Shown piece after piece: positions 18,395 to 27,142 of a DNA stretch of 64,000 nt (its first letter is position 1; every line of letters starts with the position of its first letter). A program made the translations under genes and the position numbers. Source of the stretch: CAZIOH01 sp964540815. GTDB lineage: Bacteria; Myxococcota_A; Polyangia; Fen-1088. The notes below the pieces were generated by a model. The model was not told the DNA's origin and did no database searches. It saw only the letters and a list, made by a program, of their open reading frames with translations. The stretch spans positions 47,087 to 111,086 of the forward strand of contig CAZIOH010000007.1 in NCBI GenBank assembly GCA_964540815.1. The letters run 5' to 3'.

Positions 18395-18760
18395 ACCGAT
18401 AAGGTAGTCACGCCCGGGGAACCGTGATGGTCCTGCCCAGGGCCGTCCAACGCTGTGCTTCCGGGCTGCCACCTGTCCTCGATGCCTCCCTGAGCTTCGA
18501 GCTTGGCGGCCGTGCTCAGGAGGCTACCGCTCCGGACACCCAGGAGCACGACGCCCCTCGATCCCTGACGTCGCTGGCCCCCACCGCTCGCCGGCGAGCT
18601 CGGTGCCAGCACGAAGTCGATCGAGGTAGCCGAGGTACACGAAGGAGCGGTTGCGGTGCTTCCCGGTCGTCTCGACCAGAACGCCCGCGGGCCACGAGCA
18701 GGTCCGCCGCCGAAAGTGATTGATTGACGCGCAAAGACTTCCGGGCTGGTTCCTCACTGT

Positions 18761-19192
18761 GGTCACCTGGATCCCGAGCGATTCGCGGTCTGGGGCGACT
18801 CGGCGGGCGGATACATGGCCGCCATGTTGGGCGTCACCGGGGACCAGCGTACGGTGTTCGACGGTCCCCAGCCCCGCTACGCCGACGTATCCAGCGCGGT
18901 TCAGGCGGCCGTGGTCTGGTTTGGGGCGGAGGACCGTCTACCCGGGCGCGAGCTCAGCATCGCCGGCTATCTGCACGCCGCCCGAAATCTGCCCGCCTTC
19001 ATGATCGCCAACGGCGACGCCGACCCGATCATCTCGCCCCGGCAGGCGCGGCGGCTTCATGAGGCCCTGCTTGCGGCAGGGGCGAGATCCACGCTCGTCA
19101 TCCTGCCCGGCGCCGGTCACGAGGACCCCACGTTCACCGCGACCCAGATGCTCCCGACCATTTCCTTTCTCAAAGGAACCTTCGGTCGATAG
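18761..19192 (+). pseudogene. alpha/beta-hydrolase esterase, 5'-truncated
   Basis: The open frame begins GHLDPERFAVWGDSAGGYMA, containing the GDSAGG nucleophile elbow of BD-FAE-type esterases, and runs through FMIANGDADPII (catalytic Asp region) and PGAGHEDPTF (catalytic His) to a stop at 19190-19192. The N-terminal third with the oxyanion-hole HGG motif is missing, and no start codon precedes the elbow in frame. The fragment contains all three catalytic residues but lacks the first strands of the fold. Confidence 0.65.
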
Positions 19193-19248
19193 TGACGCTC
19201 TCGGGGTAGGGGAAGGTGCCCCGGCACCCCTTGCAGAAGCGCACCGGG

Positions 19249-19445
19249 TCAGCGCTCCGCAATTCGCGACCTGATGAGCTTGCGCACGAGGGTCGTGGTC
19301 AGCGGGTCGGCCGGATCGAAGTGAAGCGAGCCCTTCGTCTGGCCGTAGCCCTCGAGGTCACCGGCCAGGGAGCTGAGAACCGACCCGCTGAATGGGAGGT
19401 AGGAGCACCCTTTGGCGGTCGCTGAGAACCCAGCTACGGGCTGCC
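19249..19445 (-). pseudogene. DUF1801 (YdhG-like) remnant
   Basis: The conserved C-terminal half of DUF1801 is visible: QPVAGFSATAKGCSYLPFSG, then LEGYGQTKGSLHFDP and LVRKLIRSRIAER. The upstream part in the same frame does not match the family N-terminus, which suggests frameshift or decay. DUF1801 proteins are small frataxin-fold-like proteins linked to iron handling. Non-functional as it stands. Confidence 0.5.
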
Positions 19446-19601
19446 TGGGAAACACGGCCGCCCGCGTGCGCGGCTTGTCCGCGACTCGCCGGCAAGAGAT
19501 CGCGGATTTCTTTGCGCGTGCGTCAATGACGGCGGCGGCCCAAGAGCGGCAGGACGTCCACACGTTGTTGATTCACTTCGCCGACTTTCCTTGAGCGTAG
19601 G

Positions 19602-19750
19602 GAATTCAACCCCGGGGTTTCCCATTTCGAGGCTCCGAACAGGACGGCCAAAGTCGGCCGTTTGAAACCGCCAGTTAGGGTGTCACGGCGACTTTGCCGC
19701 GGTTTTTGGCTGAATCCGACCAGGAGGTTGGACCGCTCTGCCGGGCAACC
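19602..19750. repeat. interspersed repeat, longest copy (parts 1 and 2)
   Basis: Part 1 (19602-19681) contains CCATTTCGAGGCTCCGAACA, an inverted core (ACGGCCA AAG TCGGCCGT) and TTTGAAACCGCC-AGTTAGG. It recurs at 33266-33364 and 62760-62839. Part 2 (19689-19750) contains TTTGGCTGAATCCG-CCAGGAG and recurs at 39074-39135. Only here are the two adjacent, so this looks like the fullest copy of one element, perhaps an IS end or a non-autonomous derivative. The element carries no gene. Confidence 0.6.
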
Positions 19751-19868
19751 ATCCTGTTGCAGGGGGATGACGAGCTCTCGCGGGGCACGCTCAGCGAGCT
19801 CGTGGCGATGGTAAAGAACTTCTGGATGACGCCGGTCTAAACGGCGAGAACGACTCTACGCCCTCTAC

Positions 19869-19909
19869 CTGGAATCGTCGTCACCGACTCCCTGGAATCG
19901 TCGTCACCG
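19869..19909. repeat. two-copy 23-bp-period direct repeat
   Basis: CTGGAATCGTCGTCACCG occurs at 19869-19886 and again at 19892-19909, about 100 bases before the Cys-rich gene. It could be an operator pair or a simple duplication. Apart from part 2 of the interspersed repeat, 19682-20007 holds no recognised gene. Confidence 0.5.
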
Positions 19910-20007
19910 GCTCCAACGGGCTCACAACACCTTGACCATCCGCGTACCTTCTGCCTATCGTGAGTTTCTGGTACGCCGGGACACAATGAAGGGATGGGGT
20001 GGCTAAC

Positions 20008-20799
20008 ATGAGGACGCGATGTCAGTCTTTGGGTCTCTTCTCCATATTGATTTTTAGTGGATTGGGCACCATAAGCTGCGCAGGCGACGCAGGGACGGTG
20101 GAGGGAGGCGCGGACCCCAGCGTGGGGGCAACGGCAAACGCTCTTCATAGTGGGTGTTCCGCGGGGACAGCATGTCAGCCGACCAACCCTTGCGAGTTTG
20201 GGAAGGTGTCTTGTTTGCGAGGAAGGGCAACCTGTGTCGCGACCGGAAATCTGCCCGCCGGAACTGCGTGCGCAACCGGTTCTGTATGTGACTCAGGCGG
20301 AAGTTGCGTCCCTACTTGTCATGCGGGCAGCGCATGTCGGCCTGGGAATCCCTGTAAGTTTGGGGTGATTTCTTGTTCCACGGGGGTTTCGGATTGTGTC
20401 GAGGCAGGGAACCTACCAGTCGGAACCGCGTGCGGGACCAATTCGACATGCAACTCAGGCGGCAGCTGCGTCTCTGCTTGTCATGCAGGCGGCGCATGTC
20501 AGCCTGGGAATCCCTGTAAGTTTGGGGTGATTTCTTGTTCCACAGGGGTTTCGGTTTGTGTCGAGGCAGGGAACCTACCGGTCGGAACCGCGTGCGGGAC
20601 CAATTCGACATGCAACTCAGGCGGCAGCTGCGTCTCTGCTTGTCATGCAGGCGGCGCATGTCAGCCTGGGAATCCCTGTAAGTTTGGGGCGATTTCTTGT
20701 TCCACAGGGGTTTCGGTTTGTGTCGAGGCAGGGAACCTACCAGTCGGAACCGCGTGCGGGACCAATATGAGCTGTGACGGTAGCGGGACCTGCCGCTAG
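20008..20799 (+). CDS. Cys-rich lipoprotein of four 54-residue repeats
   Basis: 263 aa from ATG 20008; a GTG three codons upstream is also possible. Lipobox-like signal ending GLGTISC. The mature protein is four tandem 54-residue modules with eight Cys each (pattern C-HAGGA-C-QPGNP-C-KFGVIS-C, then VEAGNLPVGTAC, then CNSGGSC). The first module is diverged; the last three are nearly identical even at DNA level. Eight Cys per unit suggests four disulfides per module, as in EGF- or TIL-like surface stalks, but no named family was recognised. Convergent with the kinase at 22571. Confidence 0.8.
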   Translation: MRTRCQSLGLFSILIFSGLGTISCAGDAGTVEGGADPSVGATANALHSGCSAGTACQPTNPCEFGKVSCLRGRATCVATGNLPAGTACATGSVCDSGGSCVPTCHAGSACRPGNPCKFGVISCSTGVSDCVEAGNLPVGTACGTNSTCNSGGSCVSACHAGGACQPGNPCKFGVISCSTGVSVCVEAGNLPVGTACGTNSTCNSGGSCVSACHAGGACQPGNPCKFGAISCSTGVSVCVEAGNLPVGTACGTNMSCDGSGTCR

Positions 20800-20800
20800 C
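20153..20800 (+). repeat. 162-bp tandem repeat array, four units
   Basis: Units start at 20153, 20315, 20477 and 20639, exactly 162 bp apart. Unit 1 is diverged; units 2-4 differ by only a few substitutions (for example GTGATTTCTTG against GCGATTTCTTG). Silent positions are conserved as well, so the expansion or homogenisation is recent. Confidence 0.9.
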
Positions 20801-20855
20801 TCGCGGACATGAACTGCGCGCTCGGATCCAGCGGCGCAACCGACGCACGAGGCGA

Positions 20856-21160
20856 GTGTTCAGCGCCGCAGAGAAGTTGCGGATCATGAAGAAGGCGGAC
20901 GCCTGCCTTGCCAGCGGTCAACTCGGGGCGGTGGAAGGAATGCTCCGCGAGGAGGGCATCTTCAGCTCGATGCTGTCGACGTGACGAGCGCAGCTGAGCG
21001 CGTCCGGGGCCGCTGGCCTCGAGCCGCGAAAGACGGGCCGCAAGCCCAAGCTTGATGCGAAAGACCGCCGCAACGCCGAGCTCGTCAAGCGCACCGCCGT
21101 CCTCGAGCGCAAGCTGCACATCGCCAACGCGATCATCGCACTCCAGAAGAGAGCGGATGT
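20856..21160 (+). mobile_element. IS3-family OrfA transposase relic
   Basis: The frame reads FSAAEKLRIMKKADACLASG, then GMLREEGIFSSML, an in-frame TGA at 20982-20984, and continues GLEPRKTGRKPKLDAKDRR and LERKLHIANAIIALQK. This is the helix-turn-helix plus coiled-coil of IS3-type OrfA. The TGA sits where these proteins usually have Trp (TGG to TGA). OrfB and terminal repeats are absent, so the element is dead. Confidence 0.7.
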
Positions 21161-21215
21161 GACAGTCAGCACGCCGTCGCCGGGTGAGCCGCGCGCCATC
21201 CGGCGGGGGCTTTAC

Positions 21216-22571
21216 TCAACGCGGGGGCGGCGTTCGCTCCGAGCCATCGGCGCGCGCAGCCAGCTTCGCATCCAGCTCGCGAAACCGATCCGCCAGCGCC
21301 ATGACGAACTTTCCGAGCCAGGTGTCGCTGCCGAGTCGACCGTGAAAGACCTCGCGCGTGACGACCTTGAGGGTGACCTCGGTGATCGCTTCGACGGTGG
21401 CGGTGCGCACGTCACCCGACAGCACGCCCGTTTCGCCGAACACGGCGCCCGGTTCGAGCGTGCGGAGCGCGCGCTTCTCGCCGTCGATGGTCTTCGAGAC
21501 GGCGCAGCGCCCGCGCACGATGATGTACGCGGCGTCCGCAAAGTCGCCTTCGCGGATGATCACGGAGCCGGGGGCGAGGACCATGGTCGGCAAATTCCAA
21601 TCGCTGCGAAGGACCTCGTCGACCGCGTGGTGCAACTCGCGCACGCTGGCGAAGCGATCGGCGGGGTCGAGGGCCATGGCCTTGCGGACGATGCGCGCGA
21701 GGGCGGGCGGCGGCGCAATTGCGGCGGCGACCTCGATATCCTCGCATTCTCTCAGCTTGGCGCGGCTCAAGGCCTGGGTCACCGATTTGGCATCGAACGG
21801 GGCGCGACCCGCCAGGATGAAATAGAGGACCGCCCCGAGACCAAAAATGTCGGTGCGCTCGCTGACGGCATCGACACGCCCGGTGGCCTGTTCGGGCGAC
21901 ATGTACGCGGGGGTACCGCGCGTGTTCTTGCGGAACCCCGGCGAGGCCGGCACCTCGACCTCCTGCGACTTCTGCGCCGCGATCCCCCAGTCCATGAGGT
22001 AAACCTCGCCGAACTCCCCCACCATGATGTTCGCGGGTTTGAGGTCGCAGTGAATGACCCCACGGCTGTGGGCAAAAGCCAGCGCGTCGCACACCTTCAA
22101 AAATGCCGCCAGGAGCTCGTGTAGCGAATCCGCCCGCGTCTCGCGCTCGACCTGCTCGGCGACGATCGCCTCGAGCGTCCGACCGCGAACCAGCTTCATC
22201 ACGATGTAACCGGTCCTGCGCTCTTCGACTACCAGATCGTGAACCGGCACGATGTTGGGATGGTCGAGCTGCGCCATGACCCGCGCCTCCTCGACGAACC
22301 GCCGCATGAAATCCGGGTTCTTCACCAGGCGCGGCGCCAGGACCTTCGTCGCCACCGAGCGCCGCAAGTTCGGATCGTAAGCCCGGTGCACCGACCCGGA
22401 GCCGCCCGATCCAATCTCCCCCTCATCCACCAGCCGTTCTTCCACTTGCGGCCGCACGAAGGCAGCGGCGGTCGCGTCGCGCTCCTCGGGAGGGCCGACC
22501 AGGGTCGTCGCCGTATATGCATCGCGCCGCCTGGGCAGCTTCGAAGGGCTCTTCCGCGGGGATTTCTTCAA
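21216..22571 (-). CDS. Ser/Thr protein kinase with C-terminal cyclic-nucleotide-binding domain
   Basis: 451 aa from TTG 22571. Kinase domain about residues 50-310: Gly loop GSGGSGSVHRAYD, ATP-site Lys in VATKVLAP, catalytic loop HCDLKPANIM, metal loop DWG in place of DFG, and GTPAYMSPEQATG. The HRD Arg is Cys, making it a non-RD kinase. About residues 325-430 form a cNMP-binding beta barrel (VIIREGDFADAAYIIVRGRC, then GAVFGETGVLSGDVRTATVEA). It lies 255 bases downstream of the encapsulin operon on the same strand; that operon begins with a nucleotide-cyclase gene, so a shared cyclic-nucleotide signal is plausible. No membrane segment. Confidence 0.9.
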   Translation of the reverse strand: MKKSPRKSPSKLPRRRDAYTATTLVGPPEERDATAAAFVRPQVEERLVDEGEIGSGGSGSVHRAYDPNLRRSVATKVLAPRLVKNPDFMRRFVEEARVMAQLDHPNIVPVHDLVVEERRTGYIVMKLVRGRTLEAIVAEQVERETRADSLHELLAAFLKVCDALAFAHSRGVIHCDLKPANIMVGEFGEVYLMDWGIAAQKSQEVEVPASPGFRKNTRGTPAYMSPEQATGRVDAVSERTDIFGLGAVLYFILAGRAPFDAKSVTQALSRAKLRECEDIEVAAAIAPPPALARIVRKAMALDPADRFASVRELHHAVDEVLRSDWNLPTMVLAPGSVIIREGDFADAAYIIVRGRCAVSKTIDGEKRALRTLEPGAVFGETGVLSGDVRTATVEAITEVTLKVVTREVFHGRLGSDTWLGKFVMALADRFRELDAKLAARADGSERTPPPR

Positions 22572-22826
22572 TCAAGTGCCTCGCTCGCGCATCGAATCAT
22601 CGTAGCATCGCCTCACCACCCTCGCCTCAGGCCCGTCTGAAGCCCAAAGACGGCGCCGGTCTGGGCCTGCGTCACCCTGCCCAGGTCGCCGTTGCGCGTC
22701 TCGGCGCCGGCACCGAGACCCGTGTCCTCGCGAAACTCCGTTTGCGCGAATCGATGGAAGCACGCGAGCCGACGCCGCTCAGGGACCGCGACGGAACACT
22801 GCGCATCGTCGATAGCAGAGCGCAAT

Positions 22827-23891
22827 TCAGTACTCGCGGTTGACCATATAATCGAGGAGTGACCGGATGAAATCGAGGTCGTGACCCGGCGGGGCATCCG
22901 AGTACGCGTTCTCGAACTCTTGACGCGCGCCGTTGGCAAAAGCGTGGGCAGCCTGACGCGCGTACTCGAGGCTTCCGTAGGATCGCAAGAGTTCGTAGAT
23001 CCAGGCCACCTCACGCTGGAGTCGCTGTGCTCTCGGCTTTGACAAGAACGTCGTCAGTCGCCGCCGTTCCTGTGCGCTGCTGGTCCTGAAAAGGTGTGCG
23101 AGGATAAGCGTCCGCTTGCCTTCGAACAAATCCCCGCCAATTTCCTTTCCGTAGGTACTTCGGTCGCCGGAGAGGTTCAGGATGTCGTCTTGAATCTGGA
23201 ACGCAGTACCGAGAAAATAGCCAAATCGATTGAAGCCATCGAGATCGGTCCGGTCGGGCTCAGCGATGAGGGCGCCAATTCGCGCAGGATGAATAAAGCT
23301 GTACCAACCGGTCTTCTTCAGCACCATGAGCAAGTAGTCTTCTTCGGTGGTATGGCAATCGTTGTCGCGAATCCAACCAAGCTCCATCGCTTGGCCTTCG
23401 ATTGTTTCGATCGACATGTGATCGAACTCGTCGAAAACCCTGGTCGCGAGTGAGGGGCCCAAGAGCGAGATATTCTGTCTCAGCAGCCGAACGCTCATCG
23501 CGTTCATCGCGTCGCCCACGTTGAGCGCCACGGGTACGCCGTATTGACGGTGCATCGTGGGACCATTCCGCCGGTATTCGCTTTCGTCCTCGATGTCGTC
23601 ATGCACCAAGAAAGAGTTATGCAGAAGCTCGATGGCCGCGGCGGATGGCAGGGCACGCTCCTCGCCGCCTCCGAATGCCCGGCACGTCGCGAGACACAAC
23701 GCTGGTCGAATGCCTTTGCCTTCGCGTGAGAGCTGGTCGGTGATCAGATCGTAGAGATGTCTCTTCGGCTCGCGGTCCGGGATGACGCTCAAGATCAGTG
23801 GCGTTACCTTTTGCCGATAGGACGCTAGTTGTCGCTCCAAGGTTCCACGATCGACGGAGAGGTCCGGCATAGCCGCGGCATACGACGTCAT
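22827..23891 (-). CDS. isoprenyl (polyprenyl) diphosphate synthase
   Basis: 354 aa. First Asp-rich motif HDDIEDES, with GKGIRPALCL ahead of it; second motif FQIQDDILNLSG, where the last Asp of DDxxD is Asn; GKEIGGDLFEGKRTLIL follows. It condenses isopentenyl diphosphate with allylic diphosphates; chain length cannot be fixed by eye. Its ATG overlaps the stop of the upstream FAD enzyme (TGATG at 23889-23893), so it is the last coupled gene of the encapsulin operon. Some known encapsulins carry terpenoid enzymes as cargo, which makes this neighbour relevant. Confidence 0.92.
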   Translation of the reverse strand: MTSYAAAMPDLSVDRGTLERQLASYRQKVTPLILSVIPDREPKRHLYDLITDQLSREGKGIRPALCLATCRAFGGGEERALPSAAAIELLHNSFLVHDDIEDESEYRRNGPTMHRQYGVPVALNVGDAMNAMSVRLLRQNISLLGPSLATRVFDEFDHMSIETIEGQAMELGWIRDNDCHTTEEDYLLMVLKKTGWYSFIHPARIGALIAEPDRTDLDGFNRFGYFLGTAFQIQDDILNLSGDRSTYGKEIGGDLFEGKRTLILAHLFRTSSAQERRRLTTFLSKPRAQRLQREVAWIYELLRSYGSLEYARQAAHAFANGARQEFENAYSDAPPGHDLDFIRSLLDYMVNREY

Positions 23892-25816
23892 CAGCGCCCA
23901 CTGACGATTCTGAGCCGACGCAAACCCTCGTCGCTCGACGCGCGGGCTTCGAGGGCGGCCTCTTCGATGTTGTCCTCACGAGCGCCCGGCATCGCCGCGG
24001 CATTCGCCCCCCGGGGAGCGCCGATGGCGCCTGGCCAGGCGCGTCCAACCACCTGCTGCAGGGCCCGCGTGGCGGGCAACCCGAGCGCGGACATCGGTAG
24101 CGCCACCTCGCTGCCGTCCCAGGGGAGGCCCTTCCGATAGCGAGTTCGGTCATGAGCCCTGAATGGCGCGAAGACCGCAGGCTCGTGAAGGTTCCAGATC
24201 TCGCACCTCTCTTCCCGGGATCCACAAGCGTTCAGAATCCCGTTGACCGCCCGCCGGGCAGCTTCGTTGGCCGCCTCCATCGTAGCGAGATCCGTGAAAG
24301 TACGGACGTAGTCCGACGCCATGAAAAGATTCGGAATCCGGGTCACCGCCTCGGGTCGAAGGCGCCACGTGTCGACGTAGTTGACCAGAAGGGGCTCGAG
24401 ATTGGTGTCGACACGAGAAGTGAGGCGATTTGCATCCGCGTCGGCGTCTATCAGCCCCGGATCGAGGAACCACGAGTGGAGCTGATCGTCTCGCAGGAGC
24501 TCGTCGCTAAAATTCATGGACTTCTTGAGTTGCGCCCAGGTCTCGAGGGCAATCTCGTTCCGGGAGCATATCTGGGCCTCCTTTCCATTAGAGCCCGCGA
24601 CGTCCCAATCGGAGATATCGACCGATATCAGCCCCCTGACCAGCCCGTCGCCGCGCTTCGAGATGTCGAAATTCTTCCAAAACTGCGGTTGCGAGATGGA
24701 CGTCAGCGCCCAAGGCGAGTCCACGTGGATGACGTGACCTCTAGCTACGCGGACATCCACCGTGAGATAGTACTGGATCCCGATCATCCACTCGACGTAT
24801 TCGGTGAGGGCGTGAAGGTTAGCCAGGGACGGATCCGCGGCGAGGAGCTCAGGAGAGATCAGCTCGGCCATTCGCTCGACCGGCAGTGCGGCGACAAAGT
24901 AGTCCCCCGTGACCTCCCGGAGGGTGTTGCGGACCGCCACGGTCACGCTCTGTACACGACCGCGTTCGCAGCGAATGGTGCGCACGTCGGAGTCGAAGTG
25001 ATAGACGAGACCTTGAGCACGAAGATGGCTCAGCCACGGATCGATCCAGACCTCGTTGGTGGGACCATTCAGCACCCTGTCAGCCGCGACGCCGGGGAGG
25101 AGTATGTCGAAGACGATCTGCACGAAGATCGAACCAATCGTCTTGGCGCTGGCTCGACGAGCCTTGGCGGCTACCAGCGAACGGGTGATGCCGTTGCCAA
25201 AATACATTCGGTAGGCAGGCGATCGGGAGTCGGCCTCGATGAAGTCCCACCAGTTGGTTCGCTCGTATTCGACGAGTCGGCGCTCCTCGCAAGTAGTGAG
25301 GAACTGCCAGATCTTTGCCGCGAAGAACACGGCGTCATCGAGGGGTACGCCGACCTTCCCGGAGAGCTCCGCCACGATGGCGAAGACTGCGACCTTCAAA
25401 TCGGCGGGACGTTCCGGGAACACCGCTGGCAGATCAAACGATGATCTATCAGACGGAGCGATCCTGAGCTCTCCCGTGTCGACAAGGTTGTCTGCGACCG
25501 TGCCGGCTGTGCCAAACGGGATCTCCTTCATCGTCTCGATGATGTGCCGATAGAATCCGGGGAAGAACCGGAACCCGTGTTCGCCCGGCAGCGATGGACC
25601 CTGCGGTGCGACGAGACTCGCCCTCGTCTCCGGCACGCTAAAAGTGGAGCGCACGAGCGATGGCCGAGCGGCAGCGAGACTGCGTGCCTTGCCTCCCGGA
25701 ATGGACTTTCGCTCGTACACCTCCACGTCAAAGCCCCGACGGACGAGCTCGTGAGCGGCGCTCAGACCACCGATTCCACCGCCCAGTATCACGACCTTCT
25801 TGCGCGCACCCGCCAT
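23891..25816 (-). CDS. FAD-dependent oxidoreductase, phytoene desaturase/HpnE-like
   Basis: 641 aa from ATG 25816, chosen because the FAD motif follows at once (KKVVILGGGIGGLSAAHEL) and an earlier start would overlap the preceding gene. The second dinucleotide segment VEVYERKSIPGGKARS is followed by GEHGFRFFPGFYRHIIETM, a signature of a carotenoid-desaturase/squalene-dehydroxylase-like subgroup. The C-terminal FAD motif is in NLFMASDYVRTFTDLATMEAANEAARRAVNG. A substrate made by the coupled prenyl synthase is inferred. It ends in an unusual Ala/Glu/Arg-rich tail (IEEAALEARASSDEGLRRLR) that could be a docking segment; no classical encapsulin targeting peptide is evident. Confidence 0.88.
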   Translation of the reverse strand: MAGARKKVVILGGGIGGLSAAHELVRRGFDVEVYERKSIPGGKARSLAAARPSLVRSTFSVPETRASLVAPQGPSLPGEHGFRFFPGFYRHIIETMKEIPFGTAGTVADNLVDTGELRIAPSDRSSFDLPAVFPERPADLKVAVFAIVAELSGKVGVPLDDAVFFAAKIWQFLTTCEERRLVEYERTNWWDFIEADSRSPAYRMYFGNGITRSLVAAKARRASAKTIGSIFVQIVFDILLPGVAADRVLNGPTNEVWIDPWLSHLRAQGLVYHFDSDVRTIRCERGRVQSVTVAVRNTLREVTGDYFVAALPVERMAELISPELLAADPSLANLHALTEYVEWMIGIQYYLTVDVRVARGHVIHVDSPWALTSISQPQFWKNFDISKRGDGLVRGLISVDISDWDVAGSNGKEAQICSRNEIALETWAQLKKSMNFSDELLRDDQLHSWFLDPGLIDADADANRLTSRVDTNLEPLLVNYVDTWRLRPEAVTRIPNLFMASDYVRTFTDLATMEAANEAARRAVNGILNACGSREERCEIWNLHEPAVFAPFRAHDRTRYRKGLPWDGSEVALPMSALGLPATRALQQVVGRAWPGAIGAPRGANAAAMPGAREDNIEEAALEARASSDEGLRRLRIVSGR

Positions 25817-25829
25817 CGGAGCAACCGGC

Positions 25830-26720
25830 TCAAATCGGAGGCACGATGCACGCGTAGACTCGATAGCCCGCCCACCCCGCATCGAGATGCGTGTGTCCGG
25901 TACCGATGCACTGGACGCGGCTCAGCCACTGGTACTTCGGATGCTTGGTCGTGATCAACGGACTCAGCGTGATGGGTGCGTGCGGCGGCAAATCGTGATT
26001 CCTCGCTCTTCGATAGCCGTCGGGGCCGAAATCCACGTATCCGCCGGACTCGACGTCCAGCACCGCCCCATCGTCGAGACCGAGGACCGCGCGGATGCGA
26101 ACGACCCCCATTCCATCGGATCGCACGATCATGCAGTCTGTCGACGACTCGAGCACCTTCCCACGGAACCCGGTGCCTTCGACAACTCCCTCCTTTGCCG
26201 AGAAGTTGATGCGCATCCCGGTCGGCGTGTCCCCAACGTACAGAGGCTTGCCGTAGTATATCTTTACCTCTCCGACAAACTCCAGCTTGGCTTCGAAGCG
26301 GGCCTTGGTTGAGGCTGGGGCGGCGATGGAAAGCTGAGAATTGGGCTGGCGCTCGGGTTCCTTGGGCGCCAAACGAAACTTCGATGGAAATCGGTCGGCG
26401 AACTGGGGCGCGGGCACCCGGCGACCCACGCAGCTCAGCGTCGCCGAAAACTCGACGACCTCTCCATTGATGAAGGGAGGAAACGCCACGGCAAAGTATT
26501 GCACCTGGCGGTCGAAGTCGGTGCGCACTTCTCGGCCAGGGACACTGTGGACACGCCCGCCATCGACGCGAAACCGTACAAGGACGCTGTTTAGCGGGTT
26601 TGCAGGCCGTGCCGCGATGACCAGCGACACACCCGCGCGACGCACCACTCCGCCATCCCCGGGAGCCGGTGCATCGGGCGTGCCGTACCAGATCGAAAGT
26701 CCGTCGTTCGTAAATTGCAA
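25830..26720 (-). CDS. DUF3237-family protein with N-terminal Ig-like domain
   Basis: 296 aa. Residues 1-120 look like an all-beta Ig-type domain (SLVIAARPANPLNSVLVRFRV). Residues about 140-296 are DUF3237: KLEFVGEVKIYYGKPLYVGD, GVVEGTGFRGKVLESS, LDDGAVLDVESGGYVDF and HPKYQWLSRVQCIGTG. DUF3237 is a beta-barrel family of unknown function. It is clearly paralogous to the N-terminal half of the globin fusion three genes upstream. It sits 13 bases before the FAD enzyme and 7 after the 130-aa gene, in one operon. No export signal, so cytosolic. Confidence 0.8.
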   Translation of the reverse strand: MQFTNDGLSIWYGTPDAPAPGDGGVVRRAGVSLVIAARPANPLNSVLVRFRVDGGRVHSVPGREVRTDFDRQVQYFAVAFPPFINGEVVEFSATLSCVGRRVPAPQFADRFPSKFRLAPKEPERQPNSQLSIAAPASTKARFEAKLEFVGEVKIYYGKPLYVGDTPTGMRINFSAKEGVVEGTGFRGKVLESSTDCMIVRSDGMGVVRIRAVLGLDDGAVLDVESGGYVDFGPDGYRRARNHDLPPHAPITLSPLITTKHPKYQWLSRVQCIGTGHTHLDAGWAGYRVYACIVPPI

Positions 26721-26727
26721 ACGGACC

Positions 26728-27120
26728 CTACTTCGTCAGCCAAGCGTCCAGGTCGCTATCGAAACTCTGCAATTCTCTCGCGAGCACGAGCGACCGAATT
26801 TGAGCGATGTCGCTCTCGGCTTTCGCGACCTCATCTGCCCTGTAACTAGCGAGTTGTTTCTTGATGTCGGGCAAATCCTTTACTTGAGTGAATCCTTGTT
26901 TTGCCGTCAGTCTTCGCTTTACCATGTTCGTCCTGTTCTTCTGGCCTCCGCGACACTCCGCTAAAAGTTTCAGTAAGAGTTCCGCCCGAAGCTCATCCGC
27001 CGTCGGGACGAAGTCTATCCCGCGGACCGGTTCCGATTTGACGTCGGATGGGGAATGGCCTTGCACCTCACCCCTAGGGCCATGCGACGAAGCGGGTGAC
27101 TTGAACGTTGATTGTGACAT
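26728..27120 (-). CDS. small helical protein of the encapsulin operon
   Basis: 130 aa, no recognised family. The first 35 residues are polar and disordered-looking (Ser/Pro/Gly). The rest is predicted helical and highly charged (LRAELLLKLLAECRGGQ, DIKKQLASYRADEVAKAESD, LVLARELQSFDSDLDAWLTK). It follows the encapsulin gene by 22 bases. Being the small gene directly after the shell, it could be cargo, an adaptor or an assembly factor. No Cys-rich or metal-site pattern is visible. Confidence 0.7.
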   Translation of the reverse strand: MSQSTFKSPASSHGPRGEVQGHSPSDVKSEPVRGIDFVPTADELRAELLLKLLAECRGGQKNRTNMVKRRLTAKQGFTQVKDLPDIKKQLASYRADEVAKAESDIAQIRSLVLARELQSFDSDLDAWLTK

Positions 27121-27142
27121 GTGTGCCTCGCAGCCGACGCCT

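Noticed and set aside
20312..20887. 191-codon minus-strand repetitive frame
   Set aside because: Exact antisense of the 162-bp repeats; its repeats are a by-product of those.
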